Assembly: GCF_900148495.1 (NCBI RefSeq)
Contig: NZ_FTRU01000008.1
Location: 1,628,208 to 1,692,207 of the forward strand
DNA length: 64,000 nt
Source: Negativibacillus massiliensis
Lineage (GTDB): Bacteria; Bacillota; Clostridia; Oscillospirales; Ruminococcaceae
Reading direction: 5' to 3'
The notes below the pieces were generated by a model. The model did no database searches and had not been told where the DNA came from. It worked only from the letters and a program-made list of their open reading frames with translations. The translations under genes were made by a program, and so were the position numbers. Shown piece after piece: positions 27,985 through 36,375 of this stretch (its first letter is position 1; each line of letters opens with the position of its first letter).

Positions 27985-27994
27985 CATTCTTAGT

Positions 27995-28726
27995 TTATTT
28001 GCTGCACAGAGCAAAGAAATGTTCAAACAGACTCTTCATCTGCTCGTTGCCGCCAGCTGTCATTGCTTCTGGATGCCACTGAATTCCGATCACTGGTGTT
28101 GGTTCCATTCTTTCAATTGCTTCGATGACACCATCATGTGCAGTTGCTGCAACAGTAAATCCGTCTGCAACCTGTTTTACTGCCTGATGATGGAAGCTGT
28201 TAACATCTACCTGCTGAGGCAGGAAAGAAAGGAATTTGCTTTCCTCGCTGATTTTTGCCATATGACATGGATATCTGCCTGGAGCATCTCCAACATGTTT
28301 AAATTTGGTTGCTCCCTGTGCTTTCAGGTCCTGATAAAGGGTTCCGCCGTATGCTACATTGACTGCCTGACAGCCTTTGCAGATACCCAGAACCGGTTTA
28401 CCCAGTTTTTCACAGGTGTGGATCAGATCCAGATAGAACTGGTCTACTTCCAGATTAACAAAGCCAAGTTCATCGATTGGCTGTTCTCCATATAAGCGTG
28501 GGTCCAAGTCTGCTCCTCCGGACAAAATAACGCCGTCGAGCATTTCAACCTGACGTTCCAGCAATGCTGCATCCTGAAGATTTGGCAGGATCACCGGTAC
28601 ACCACCAGCCATTTCCACGCTCTTTACATAAGTTGTACCAACATAGTTACGTGCCGAGCTGCCTCTGTTTCCCATATCAACATAAGAAAGATTTGCAGCA
28701 ATTCCAATCAGTGGCTTTTTCATCAT
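27995..28726 (-). CDS. Gamma-glutamyl-gamma-aminobutyrate hydrolase family protein (peptidase C26)
   Basis: 243 residues from ATG 28726 (GAGGG just upstream); ATG 28723 is equally possible. It is a class-I glutamine-amidotransferase fold used as a hydrolase: oxyanion segment SGGADLDPRLYG, nucleophile C116 in VLGICKGCQAVN, and the His-Glu pair in IGIQWHPEA. PuuD-like members cleave gamma-glutamyl bonds, for example gamma-glutamyl-GABA. No putrescine or GABA genes are nearby, so the substrate is open. Confidence 0.88.
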   Translation of the reverse strand: MMKKPLIGIAANLSYVDMGNRGSSARNYVGTTYVKSVEMAGGVPVILPNLQDAALLERQVEMLDGVILSGGADLDPRLYGEQPIDELGFVNLEVDQFYLDLIHTCEKLGKPVLGICKGCQAVNVAYGGTLYQDLKAQGATKFKHVGDAPGRYPCHMAKISEESKFLSFLPQQVDVNSFHHQAVKQVADGFTVAATAHDGVIEAIERMEPTPVIGIQWHPEAMTAGGNEQMKSLFEHFFALCSK

Positions 28727-28985
28727 TTTTCCCTCACTTTTTCTCCGTTCTTCTAAGAGCATTCGGTTATTTTTCCGTATGCTCTGTTCTGCCCATATTA
28801 TAGCAGGAAGCTAAAATAAAAGCAATTACTTTTAAAAATATCATATTGTTTTCTTTTTGTCATACTTTTTTGACTGAGTATGAAAAAATCAAAAGGTATT
28901 TGCTGGCAAAAATACACTGTTAAAGCATAATTCGATCTCTATTTTTCCAAAATAACATTATCTGATTTTGGACAGGAGGATCTTT

Positions 28986-29837
28986 ATGCACAACTACTTT
29001 TGTGGCTGGTATTTTAAATGTCAGTCCAATACACAAACACTGGCCGTTATCCCTGCTTTTCACCAATCAAAAGAAGGATCATCTGCTTCCATTCAATTCA
29101 TTACGAATCATAATGCTTGGAATATTCCTTTTTCCTATCACCAGTTTTTCCAAGATAAAAATAAATTTCAGATTACGCTTGGCAATAACCACTTCAGCAA
29201 GGATGGCATGAAGCTGTCCCTGCATACAAAAGACTGTTCGGTTGAGGGGTCACTTCTGTTTGGTGCTTTCTCTCCCATTCGCTATGACATTATGGGACCC
29301 TTCCAATTTATCCCCTTTTTGCAGTGTCGACACAGTATTTTAAGCATGAAACACAGTGTTACCGGAAATATATGTATAAATGGTGTGGATTATTCTTTCT
29401 CCAATGCAAACGGATATCTGGAAGGAGACCGAGGATATTCTTTTCCCAAAGAATATGCCTGGACACAGTGTTTCTTCGAGGGTGGATCTCTTGTTTTGTG
29501 TGTAGCAGATATTCCATTCGGATTATTTTCCTTTACTGGCATCATCGGTATTATTCATTATCATGGCAGAGAATATCGTCTTGCTACCTACCTTGGGGCA
29601 AAAGTGATAAAAATAAAAAACGGCGAACTGATAATCCGGCAAGGCAGCCTCACTCTATCCGTTAAATTGCTTGAACAAAATCATCATCCTCTTCTTGCAC
29701 CTGTCAGCGGCGCTATGAAACGGACCATACACGAAAGTGCCTGCTGTCGGGCATCCTACTGCTTTAAACAGAATCATCATACTCTTTTCTCATTTGAAAC
29801 AATGTCCGCTTCTTTCGAATATGAATATCCCCAATAG
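28986..29837 (+). CDS. Tocopherol cyclase family-like protein
   Basis: 283 residues from ATG 28986; the ORF opens earlier, but AGGAGG lies seven bases before this ATG. It starts with HNYFCGWYFKCQSNTQTLAV, and later has YDIMGPFQFIPFLQCRHSIL, GYLEGDRGYSFPKEYAWTQC and IIGIIHYHGREYRLATYLG. This lipocalin-like pattern is shared by the tocopherol cyclase family in Firmicutes. These bacteria make no tocopherol, so the native ligand is unknown. No signal peptide. Isolated gene; the 220 bases upstream hold no clear promoter. Confidence 0.7.
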   Translation: MHNYFCGWYFKCQSNTQTLAVIPAFHQSKEGSSASIQFITNHNAWNIPFSYHQFFQDKNKFQITLGNNHFSKDGMKLSLHTKDCSVEGSLLFGAFSPIRYDIMGPFQFIPFLQCRHSILSMKHSVTGNICINGVDYSFSNANGYLEGDRGYSFPKEYAWTQCFFEGGSLVLCVADIPFGLFSFTGIIGIIHYHGREYRLATYLGAKVIKIKNGELIIRQGSLTLSVKLLEQNHHPLLAPVSGAMKRTIHESACCRASYCFKQNHHTLFSFETMSASFEYEYPQ

Positions 29838-30511
29838 ATCACTCCAAGGATATCCCTGCATCAAAGCAAAAATCAGCTTGAGACTAGACACTGTTTCTCG
29901 GCAGATTGAATCTGCACCCTGTTTCGCGCTTTGGTTTCCTGCAAACTGATGCTTTCAGCACACGACAATTGTTCGTGTTAGCACACTCACTTGTTTCATA
30001 AAGACCTTACATCTCCCCAAAGTTTTTTGGCGGAGAAGGAGTCGAGCAGAAAAAACAAAGTCTGCCAGTGGCAGGCAGGCTGAGCCTGCACACTGTTTCG
30101 CGCTTCGCTTTCCTGCAAACTGATACTTTCAGCACACGACAATCGTTCGTGTTAGCACACTCACTCGTTTCATAAAGACCTTACATCTCCCCAAAATCTT
30201 TTTGGCGGAGAAGGAGTCGAGCAGGAAAAACAAAGTCTGCCAGTGGCAGACTTTGCCTGCGAGTGTCCCTCGACGGTTTGTTCGAGCCTTTGGCGACGAA
30301 CAAATCGGCTTCGAAGACAAAAAAAGACAGCTCCGAAATTCGGAACTGTCTTTTGGGCGGAGAAGGAGGGACTCACTCCGTTACCCCTCGCCTAAAAACA
30401 GTCCCCCGGACTGTTTTTCCATAAAAATTAAAATTTTTATGGCGGCTCAATCGACTCCCTCTTCTCCGATTAAAATAAAAAAAACGACCCTGTTTTCACA
30501 GGATCGTTTTT
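29838..30511. repeat. Repeat block with partial copies of the tRNA-Ser 3' end
   Basis: A unit of about 174 bp starting CTGTTTCGCGCT (29919) is repeated at 30093 with few changes. Each unit contains a small palindrome (CACGA..TCGTG) and TTGGCGGAGAAGGAG (30028-30041, 30202-30216), which equals the 3' end of the neighbouring tRNA-Ser(GCT). A third copy, GGCGGAGAAGGAGGGACTC, is at 30356-30374. An inverted piece (GACTCCCTCTTCTCCG) lies near 30451. Two further hairpins with T-runs, near 30316-30354 and 30395-30417, look like terminators. No protein gene is present. Confidence 0.7.
30478..30511 (-). terminator. Terminator of the tRNA-Ser pair
   Basis: On the minus strand AAACGATCCTG pairs with CAGGGTCGTTT, followed by a long T-run, directly behind tRNA-Ser(GCT). 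Confidence 0.8.
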
Positions 30512-30605
30512 TGGCGGAGAAGGAGGGACTCGAACCCTCGCGCCAGTTTTAGGCCGGCCTACGCCCTTAGCAGGGGCGCCTCGTCACCAACTTGAGTACT
30601 TCTCC
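30512..30605 (-). tRNA. tRNA-Ser (GCT)
   Basis: 94 bases with acceptor GGAGAAG/CTTCTCC, anticodon stem CGCCC/GGGCG with loop CTGCTAA (anticodon GCT), a long variable arm, and CCA encoded. Its 3' end is repeated downstream. Confidence 0.93.
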
Positions 30606-30689
30606 AGATTGGTAAGCGGCTTACGCTTATTCTATTTTTAGAGCGGTTTTGTGCTAAATCCTCTCACTCTCACCCGCTAAAGAAAACTT

Positions 30690-30776
30690 TGGCGGAGAGG
30701 GTGGGATTCGAACCCACGGCTCTTGCGAGTCACTAGTTTTCAAGACTAGCTCCTTAAACCACTCGGACACCTCTCC
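30690..30776 (-). tRNA. tRNA-Ser (TGA)
   Basis: 87 bases with acceptor GGAGAGG/CCTCTCC, anticodon stem CTAGT/ACTAG with loop CTTGAAA (anticodon TGA), a long variable arm and encoded CCA. It precedes tRNA-Ser(GCT) in the transcript. Confidence 0.93.
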
Positions 30777-30793
30777 ATCTAGCAACGAAAATT

Positions 30794-30822
30794 ATTTTAC
30801 CACAGCTTCTAAAAAAAGTCAA
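30794..30822 (-). promoter_or_regulatory. Promoter of the tRNA-Ser pair
   Basis: On the minus strand TTGACT (30822-30817) and TAAAAT (30799-30794) with a 17-base spacer. Confidence 0.7.
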
Positions 30823-30844
30823 TATGTTTTTTCAAAAAATAATA

Positions 30845-30880
30845 AAAAATCCCTCCGGATAAAATTCCGGAGAGATTTTT
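30845..30880. terminator. Terminator of the metal ATPase operon
   Basis: Left-arm CTCCGG pairs with CCGGAG, extended by an A-run on one side and AGATTTTT on the other. Confidence 0.8.
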
Positions 30881-30885
30881 ACAAA

Positions 30886-33585
30886 CTAATCTTTAAATCT
30901 TAAAATACGTACAGCGTTGAGTACGGTAATAATGGATACACCGACATCTGCAAACACTGCCATCCACATATTGGCAAATCCTGCGATACCAAGTGCAAAT
31001 ACTGCCAGCTTGATAATCAGAATAAACCAGATGTTGAAGTGAACTACCGACAATGCTCTTCGGCTGATCTTGATTGCACTGGTCAGAGAAGTAAGCTTTT
31101 CGCCCATCAAAACGGCGTCTGCTGCTTCGATGGCTGCATCAGTTCCCATTCCCATCGCAATACCGACATCTGCGGCTGCAAGAACCGGTGCATCGTTGAT
31201 TCCATCACCAACAAAAATTACCTTATTGCCTTGTGCTTTGAGCTTCTGCAATTCGGTCAGCTTATCCTGAGGAAGCAGATCGGTGCGCATCTCGTCTACG
31301 CCACATTTTTCTTTCACTCTCTGGGCAGACAGAGCGCTGTCTCCGGTAAGCATAACTGTTTTTTCGATACCGGACTGTTTCCACTGCGCAATTGCTTTTG
31401 CTGCTTCCTCTCTTGGACGGTCAGACAAAATAACATAGCCAAGAACTTTTCCGTCATATGCGGTATAAACGTTTGCTTTTGGCAGATTGGAAGTATCAAT
31501 TCCATCTTCTTCCAACAGACGCAGGGAACCGCAAAGCAAGGTCTTTTCCTGATAGGTCATCCGGATTCCCTTTCCTGCAATCTCCTTCACGTCTGCTGCC
31601 TGCTCTGTTTGAGAAACTTTTGGAAGCGCTTTTAAAACAGCCTGTGCAATCGGATGTGCACTGTAACCTTCCGCAAGAGCGGTAAGCTGCTCAAACTGCT
31701 GCTGTTCTTCTGGAATCAATGCCTGTGCACTGGAAACTTCCAGCTCTCCGGTTGTCAGTGTTCCGGTTTTATCCAGTACAACTGCTTTTGCCTTTGCAAG
31801 GGGCTCCAAGAACTTGGTTCCTTTTACCAAAACACCCTGTTTGGAAATTGCCCCTACACCAGAATACAGCCCCAGAGGAACCGAGATGACCAGCGCACAT
31901 GGACAGGACGCAACCAGAAATACCAGAGAACGCATAATCCATTCCTTCAGAGTACCAACTCCCAGAATTGGAGGCAAAAAAGCAACCAGAACTGCACACA
32001 CTACCACTAAAGGAGTATAAACCTTTGCAAATCGGGTAATCAGTTTTTCAGTGTGACCTTTTTGTGCAGAGGATTCTTCCACCAGACGGATCATACGGCT
32101 GGCAGTAGAGTCCTCAAAGGCAGATTTTGCGCGAATCTTCAGCACTGCAGACAGGTTTACCGAACCGGAAAGAACGGTATCACCTGGACGAACACCAACT
32201 GCAATTGCCTCACCGGTCAAAGCAGACTGGTCCATCGAGCTTTCGCCATCTTCAATGATACCATCGACTGGAATACGATCACCCACACGTACCAGAAGCA
32301 GATTGCCCGGACGGATGCGGGAAGAAGGAATTTCCTTGGTGCTTCCGTCTTCCATGAGGAGATTTGCCTTCTGCGGACGGATGTTCACAACTTCTGCAAT
32401 ATCGTGACGGCTCTTCTTGACTGCTTTTTCTTCCAGAATCTCACCCAGAGAATACAGGACAACAACCATTACTGCTTCAAAATATTCACCCAGTAAAAAT
32501 GCCGCTACTACTGCAATCGCCATCAGGACATTTTCATCCAGACTCTTTCTCTTTAAACTCTTACCGGCTTTGCAGATCAGATCCCAGCCCCATGCCAGAA
32601 TGGTAATGAGACTGATACAAAATGCTGCCCACATCGGAACTTCGAGCAACTCAGAGGAGAGCAATGCCGCTGCTGCCAGAACAATTTTACCAACAGTTTT
32701 CCATTTTCCGCTCTTTTCTTCTGTCGGCTCTTCTTCCTCTTCATGATGGGAAGCCGATGGATTTTCCAGCTGGCACATTGCGCAGCCACAACTTTCTCCA
32801 TCATGGTGATGATGCTCCCCATGCTCATGTCCACCTTTGTGAGAATGTCCACCCAAAACATCTTCCAGCTGACACATTGCACAGCCGCAGCTTTCTCCAT
32901 CGTGATGATGGTGTTTTTCATGACCATGGTCGTGCCCACAGCTGCAAGCTTCGTGGGTATGTTCATGGTTATGTCCACAACCACAGCCTTCGTGGGTATG
33001 CTCATGCTCATGTCCACAAGCGCAGTTTTCGTGAGTATGCTCGTGATCGTGTCCACAGCCGCAACCTTCGTGGGTGTGTTCATGGTTATGTCCACAACCA
33101 CAACCTTCGTGGGTGTGTTCGTGATCATGTCCACAACCGCAGCCTTCGTGGGTGTGTTCATGGTCATGTCCACAACCACAAGCTTCGTGGGTATGTTCGT
33201 GGTCGTGTCCACAGCTACAAGCTTCGTGGGTATGCTCGTGATCGTGTCCACAACCGCAGCCTTCGTGGGTGTGTTCATGGTCATGTCCACAACCACAAGC
33301 TTCGTGGGTATGTTCGTGGTCGTGTCCACAGCTACAAGCTTCGTGGGTATGTTCGTGGTCGTTTTCGTGTCCACAACCGCAGTTTTCGCGGGTATGTTCG
33401 TGGTCGTGCCCGCAGCCGCAAGCTTCGTGGGTATGCTCGTGATCGTGTCCACAACCGCAAGCTTCATGATGTTCTTTATCGCTGTGTTCTGTTTTTTCTT
33501 TTCCTACTCCTAATATGCCTTCCAGCTGGCACATTGCACAGCCGCAGCCTTCCTCTTTCTTGTTTCCCCGATTGTTCTCCTTCAT
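30886..33585 (-). CDS. P1B-type heavy-metal ATPase with Cys/His repeat N-terminus
   Basis: 899 residues. The core is a Zn/Cd/Pb-type pump with CPCALVISVP (about 560-570), phosphorylation loop DKTGTLTTG (about 604), GDGINDAPVL and six to eight membrane helices. The N-terminus is unusual: GCGCAMCQLE, then 14 copies of a 13-residue unit of the form H-E-x-C-x-C-G-H-D-H-E-H-T (about 41-225), then two more CGCAMCQLE blocks (about 237 and 270). These would bind many soft or borderline metal ions. No classical CxxC heavy-metal-associated domain is visible. It follows its ArsR-type regulator by 23 bases, GGAGGG before ATG 33585. Confidence 0.93.
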   Translation of the reverse strand: MKENNRGNKKEEGCGCAMCQLEGILGVGKEKTEHSDKEHHEACGCGHDHEHTHEACGCGHDHEHTRENCGCGHENDHEHTHEACSCGHDHEHTHEACGCGHDHEHTHEGCGCGHDHEHTHEACSCGHDHEHTHEACGCGHDHEHTHEGCGCGHDHEHTHEGCGCGHNHEHTHEGCGCGHDHEHTHENCACGHEHEHTHEGCGCGHNHEHTHEACSCGHDHGHEKHHHHDGESCGCAMCQLEDVLGGHSHKGGHEHGEHHHHDGESCGCAMCQLENPSASHHEEEEEPTEEKSGKWKTVGKIVLAAAALLSSELLEVPMWAAFCISLITILAWGWDLICKAGKSLKRKSLDENVLMAIAVVAAFLLGEYFEAVMVVVLYSLGEILEEKAVKKSRHDIAEVVNIRPQKANLLMEDGSTKEIPSSRIRPGNLLLVRVGDRIPVDGIIEDGESSMDQSALTGEAIAVGVRPGDTVLSGSVNLSAVLKIRAKSAFEDSTASRMIRLVEESSAQKGHTEKLITRFAKVYTPLVVVCAVLVAFLPPILGVGTLKEWIMRSLVFLVASCPCALVISVPLGLYSGVGAISKQGVLVKGTKFLEPLAKAKAVVLDKTGTLTTGELEVSSAQALIPEEQQQFEQLTALAEGYSAHPIAQAVLKALPKVSQTEQAADVKEIAGKGIRMTYQEKTLLCGSLRLLEEDGIDTSNLPKANVYTAYDGKVLGYVILSDRPREEAAKAIAQWKQSGIEKTVMLTGDSALSAQRVKEKCGVDEMRTDLLPQDKLTELQKLKAQGNKVIFVGDGINDAPVLAAADVGIAMGMGTDAAIEAADAVLMGEKLTSLTSAIKISRRALSVVHFNIWFILIIKLAVFALGIAGFANMWMAVFADVGVSIITVLNAVRILRFKD
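32925..33475 (-). repeat. Coding repeat array, 39-bp unit, inside the metal ATPase gene
   Basis: About 14 units of 39 bp encode the H-E-x-C-x-C-G-H-D-H-E-H-T repeats. Units 4-6 and 7-9 form a higher-order 117-bp repeat (ACSC, ACGC, GCGC types in order), which suggests growth by duplication of blocks. Confidence 0.85.
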
Positions 33586-33608
33586 CGCACAATTCCCTCC
33601 AAAGAATC

Positions 33609-33986
33609 CTACTGGTGGCGAACGTGCTCCATACCCTGTGCTAAAATGGTAGCAACGTGTTCATCGTCCAGCGAGTAGAAAACCGATTTTCCTTCCCTGC
33701 GGTTTTTAACCAGATGGCTTGCACGAAGCAGGCGAAGCTGGTGAGATACCGCCGACTGGGAAATGCCAAGCAGATCGCTGAGATCACATACACACACTTC
33801 CTGACCAAGTAAAGCTGCCAGCAGCTTTAAACGGGTCGGGTCTCCAAACATTTTAAACAGCTCTGCGGCGGTTTCCATCTCCTGCTGGGTCGGCATCCGA
33901 TTTTTCAGATATTCCAACTGGTGCTGATGGTTACCTTCGCATACTTCAACTTCTTCTATCGATTGTTTTTCAGAAATATTTCGCAT
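33609..33986 (-). CDS. ArsR/SmtB-family metal sensor
   Basis: 125 residues from ATG 33986 (AAAGGA seven bases upstream); the ORF is open further upstream, but that region contains the promoter. Winged helix with LSDLLGISQSAVSHQLRLLR as recognition helix. The Zn-type alpha-5 site D-x-H-x10-H-x2-H is fully present as D108, H110, H121 and H124. C65 and C67 (EVCVCDL) with C16 and H20/H22 could form the second, CadC-like alpha-3N site. Such repressors leave DNA when Zn, Cd or Pb binds. Two matching operators lie upstream and the pump gene follows. Confidence 0.92.
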   Translation of the reverse strand: MRNISEKQSIEEVEVCEGNHQHQLEYLKNRMPTQQEMETAAELFKMFGDPTRLKLLAALLGQEVCVCDLSDLLGISQSAVSHQLRLLRASHLVKNRREGKSVFYSLDDEHVATILAQGMEHVRHQ

Positions 33987-34022
33987 TGTTTTTTCCTTTC
34001 TGTTCTGGAAATCCCGCTCAAT

Positions 34023-34058
34023 ATATGAGCAATCATTCATATGTTTGAGTCTATCATA
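34023..34058 (-). promoter_or_regulatory. Proximal promoter and operator of arsR
   Basis: On the minus strand TTGATT and TATGAT (34058-34053) with a 17-base spacer, followed at about +4 by ATATGA-N8-TCATAT (34023-34042), the usual palindrome bound by SmtB/CzrA-type repressors. Confidence 0.75.
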
Positions 34059-34160
34059 TCCTATTTTATAGAAAAAATCAATCGATATTTCTGCACAATC
34101 TCTTCCAGATGTTTTCCTGTTTTTTTGCTTTTGAAGTGGTTGAGTCCGCTTTCTGCTAAC

Positions 34161-34221
34161 ATATGAACAGTTATTCATATGTTTCTGGTATCAGGATAGC
34201 ACAGTTCCCCTTTCCTGTCAA
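34161..34221 (-). promoter_or_regulatory. Distal promoter and operator of arsR
   Basis: On the minus strand TTGACA (34221-34216) and TATCCT (34198-34193) with a 17-base spacer, followed by a second ATATGA-N8-TCATAT at 34161-34180. It has the same layout as the proximal module 138 bases downstream. Confidence 0.7.
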
Positions 34222-34254
34222 TATGCTTTTTGAGAAAACATCATCTTCCCTAAC

Positions 34255-34287
34255 AAAAAGAGGCACAGTTATCCTGTGCCTCTTTTT
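34255..34287. terminator. Terminator behind the SpoIID-like gene
   Basis: AAAAAGAGGCACAG pairs with CTGTGCCTCTTTTT around TTATC. Confidence 0.9.
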
Positions 34288-34288
34288 A

Positions 34289-35329
34289 TCATGCCCTCTC
34301 GACTAAAGTTGCACCGCTGTAATAGTGCTCTAAAATCTCCTGATATGTTTTTCCCTGACGTGCAAGATAATCTGCGCCGTACTGGCTCAAACCAACACCG
34401 TGTCCATATCCTGTCGTCGTGAAGGTAAAGGTTTCTCCATCAAAGGAAAAATCAAAATCAGAAGAACGCAGCCCCAACAACTCCCGAAATTCAATCCCAC
34501 TCATTTGAGCATCTCCCACCCGCATCAAAGTCACATATCCGGAGCCGGAGCGTTCCAGAATACTCAGCCATCCAGAAGGGTCCTGCGAAAGATTTGGCGT
34601 CGGCTGATAGGTTTCCAGCAGCTTTTTAAGCTCATCTTTTGAAAAAGTAACTGTTTTCTGATAACCCTGGGCATGAATATCTCCGGAGCTGTCCACTGGA
34701 ACCAGATAGGACAGTTCATTTCCCCAGACGTTTTCCGCAGATTCGGTGGTGCCGGAACTGATTGCATGATAGGCTGCCACAATCGGTTGATTTTGGCTAT
34801 CCACCATGATCTCCTGCCACACCTCTTCGGCAGCGCGGCTGATTTTCGTCCAGTACTCGGTAAAATAGTCGCCAAACCGTTCTTTTGCCTGTTCTTCGGT
34901 CACATAGCCCTGCCAGTTTTGCGGATCAGCGGAAAAATCATAGGCCTGTCCGCTCTGTTTTGCTGCCTGCTGGCAGTAGAGGGCCCAGGTGTGTGCGCTG
35001 ACTGCCTGTGCCTTGAGTGCTTCTGAATCAAAGGTTGCGGGCATCTCAGAGCAAAGTGCTCCGGTCACATATTCTTTTACCGGAACCGTCTCGATCTCAC
35101 CGGTCGTCCGATTTAAAATCCGAAAGGGTTCCCAATCGGTCTGCTCAGCTTCCTGCTGCTCTGTCTCTTCTTTTTCTTCTTCAGGTATAACCGGCTGCAT
35201 CTGTTGCGACTGTTCCATCGCAGACGGTGTATAATCCTGCTCCTCCCGATGAAACAAAACAGGCAGCACAATCAGACAAAACATCAGGCACAAAGTTTCC
35301 AAAACAATCCAGATAATCCTCCCTCGCAT
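34289..35329 (-). CDS. SpoIID/LytB domain protein
   Basis: 346 residues, AAGGAG before ATG 35329. One N-terminal membrane anchor (about 5-26), an acidic Glu/Gln-rich linker (about 40-66), then the SpoIID domain. ALCSEMPATF holds the catalytic glutamate (E95) and EALKAQAVSAHTWALY follows. GTTESAENVWGNELSYLVPV and TTGYGHGVGLSQYGADYLAR are further signatures. SpoIID is the lytic transglycosylase that works with SpoIIP and SpoIIM in engulfment of the forespore. The gene is not in the usual spoIIR/spoIIID context, so it may be a paralogue. Confidence 0.88.
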   Translation of the reverse strand: MRGRIIWIVLETLCLMFCLIVLPVLFHREEQDYTPSAMEQSQQMQPVIPEEEKEETEQQEAEQTDWEPFRILNRTTGEIETVPVKEYVTGALCSEMPATFDSEALKAQAVSAHTWALYCQQAAKQSGQAYDFSADPQNWQGYVTEEQAKERFGDYFTEYWTKISRAAEEVWQEIMVDSQNQPIVAAYHAISSGTTESAENVWGNELSYLVPVDSSGDIHAQGYQKTVTFSKDELKKLLETYQPTPNLSQDPSGWLSILERSGSGYVTLMRVGDAQMSGIEFRELLGLRSSDFDFSFDGETFTFTTTGYGHGVGLSQYGADYLARQGKTYQEILEHYYSGATLVERA

Positions 35330-35533
35330 CTTGGATTCTCCTTTCCGTTATAATCTCTGCATCCAGTATATGTGGCACTTGCTTCTCTTTATGCTCCCTG
35401 TTTTACTTTTTGGTTGCTTTCACTCCCGAAAACACCCTATACAAAAAATCAAAAACATGGTAAAATAACAAAAGCGTTGTCCTGCTTTATAAAGGGCAAT
35501 TACTGATATCAAACGGAAAGAGGTTTTACTGCT

Positions 35534-36319
35534 TTGAATATTTCCAAAATTCTTTTTGTCATCGGCGCTATTGTCTGCCTGCCTTTATATGGATTTTTGT
35601 GTATCACCAATCTGGACCCGACCACTGGATTTTTTAGTTCCAGCAACCTGCTCACCACTGTCTTTTACGGAGTGTTAATTGCAGTTCCGGTGCTGATTAT
35701 TCTGCTTTCTACTGTAATCCAGAAACGTTTTGCTTTTTCCATCTCAAATTCCAGAATGCTCGGTGTCCTGTCCCTTTTAATGGGCGCTTTGATGATTGCA
35801 AGCGGTGTGATTCATCTGATGAATCTGCTCTCATCCGCTTTCTCCGCTGTCATGTTCTCTACCCTGATTATTACTGCCCTTCAGATTGTAATGGCGGCTC
35901 TGAGCGGAATTGTTTTTTTGCATCTCGGTATCTGCTACTTTAAAGAAAACATTTCCAACCGCGGATCTCTTACCTTTTTGTTCCCACTTGTCTGGGCGCT
36001 CATTGCCTGTGTTGAGATGTTCCGCGACTATCCACAGATTGCCGGTATGCCAGAACGTACCCTTTATCTGCTGTGTCTGCTGAGCTTTACCCTCTTCCTG
36101 ATGGGTCAGAGCCGCATCTTGAGCGATGTCGACTTTATCAAGGGAGTTCGCTGGATTAATGCTTTTGGCATGTGTGCTGCACTGTTCGGACTTACCATGA
36201 CTGCCGGCGAGATTGCCGCATTTTCTTCGATGAGCCTGCCTGTCTTCGATGTGCTGCTGGCATTCATCCTTTCTCTGTACTGCTTGGCATTTTCCTTTAA
36301 CACTTACATTGAAAAATAA
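35534..36319 (+). CDS. Uncharacterised integral membrane protein
   Basis: 261 residues from TTG 35534 with AAAGAGG ten bases upstream. About eight membrane helices cover almost the whole chain, with no large soluble loops and no recognised motif. It could be a small permease-like or sensory membrane protein, but no family is evident. Single gene with a terminator behind it, divergent from the SpoIID-like gene. Confidence 0.65.
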   Translation: MNISKILFVIGAIVCLPLYGFLCITNLDPTTGFFSSSNLLTTVFYGVLIAVPVLIILLSTVIQKRFAFSISNSRMLGVLSLLMGALMIASGVIHLMNLLSSAFSAVMFSTLIITALQIVMAALSGIVFLHLGICYFKENISNRGSLTFLFPLVWALIACVEMFRDYPQIAGMPERTLYLLCLLSFTLFLMGQSRILSDVDFIKGVRWINAFGMCAALFGLTMTAGEIAAFSSMSLPVFDVLLAFILSLYCLAFSFNTYIEK

Positions 36320-36331
36320 TTTTTCTGCATA

Positions 36332-36369
36332 AAAAAACTCCAGCCCTGTCAGTAGGGCTGGAGTTTTTT
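36332..36369. terminator. Bidirectional terminator
   Basis: AAAAAACTCCAGCCCT pairs with AGGGCTGGAGTTTTTT around GTCAGT. Confidence 0.92.
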
Positions 36370-36375
36370 ATATTC

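Noticed and set aside
28840..28985. CATACT..AGTATG hairpin before the tocopherol-cyclase-like gene
   Set aside because: The six-base stem has a ten-base loop and no T-run; too weak to call.
32925..33475. Regular 39-bp repeats that look like a CRISPR array
   Set aside because: The units are contiguous, in frame and encode the Cys/His repeats of the metal ATPase; there are no unique spacers and no cas genes.
33987..34178. N-terminal extension of the ArsR-type protein
   Set aside because: The region holds a promoter and both operators. The ATG at 33986 has a good ribosome site and gives the normal family length.
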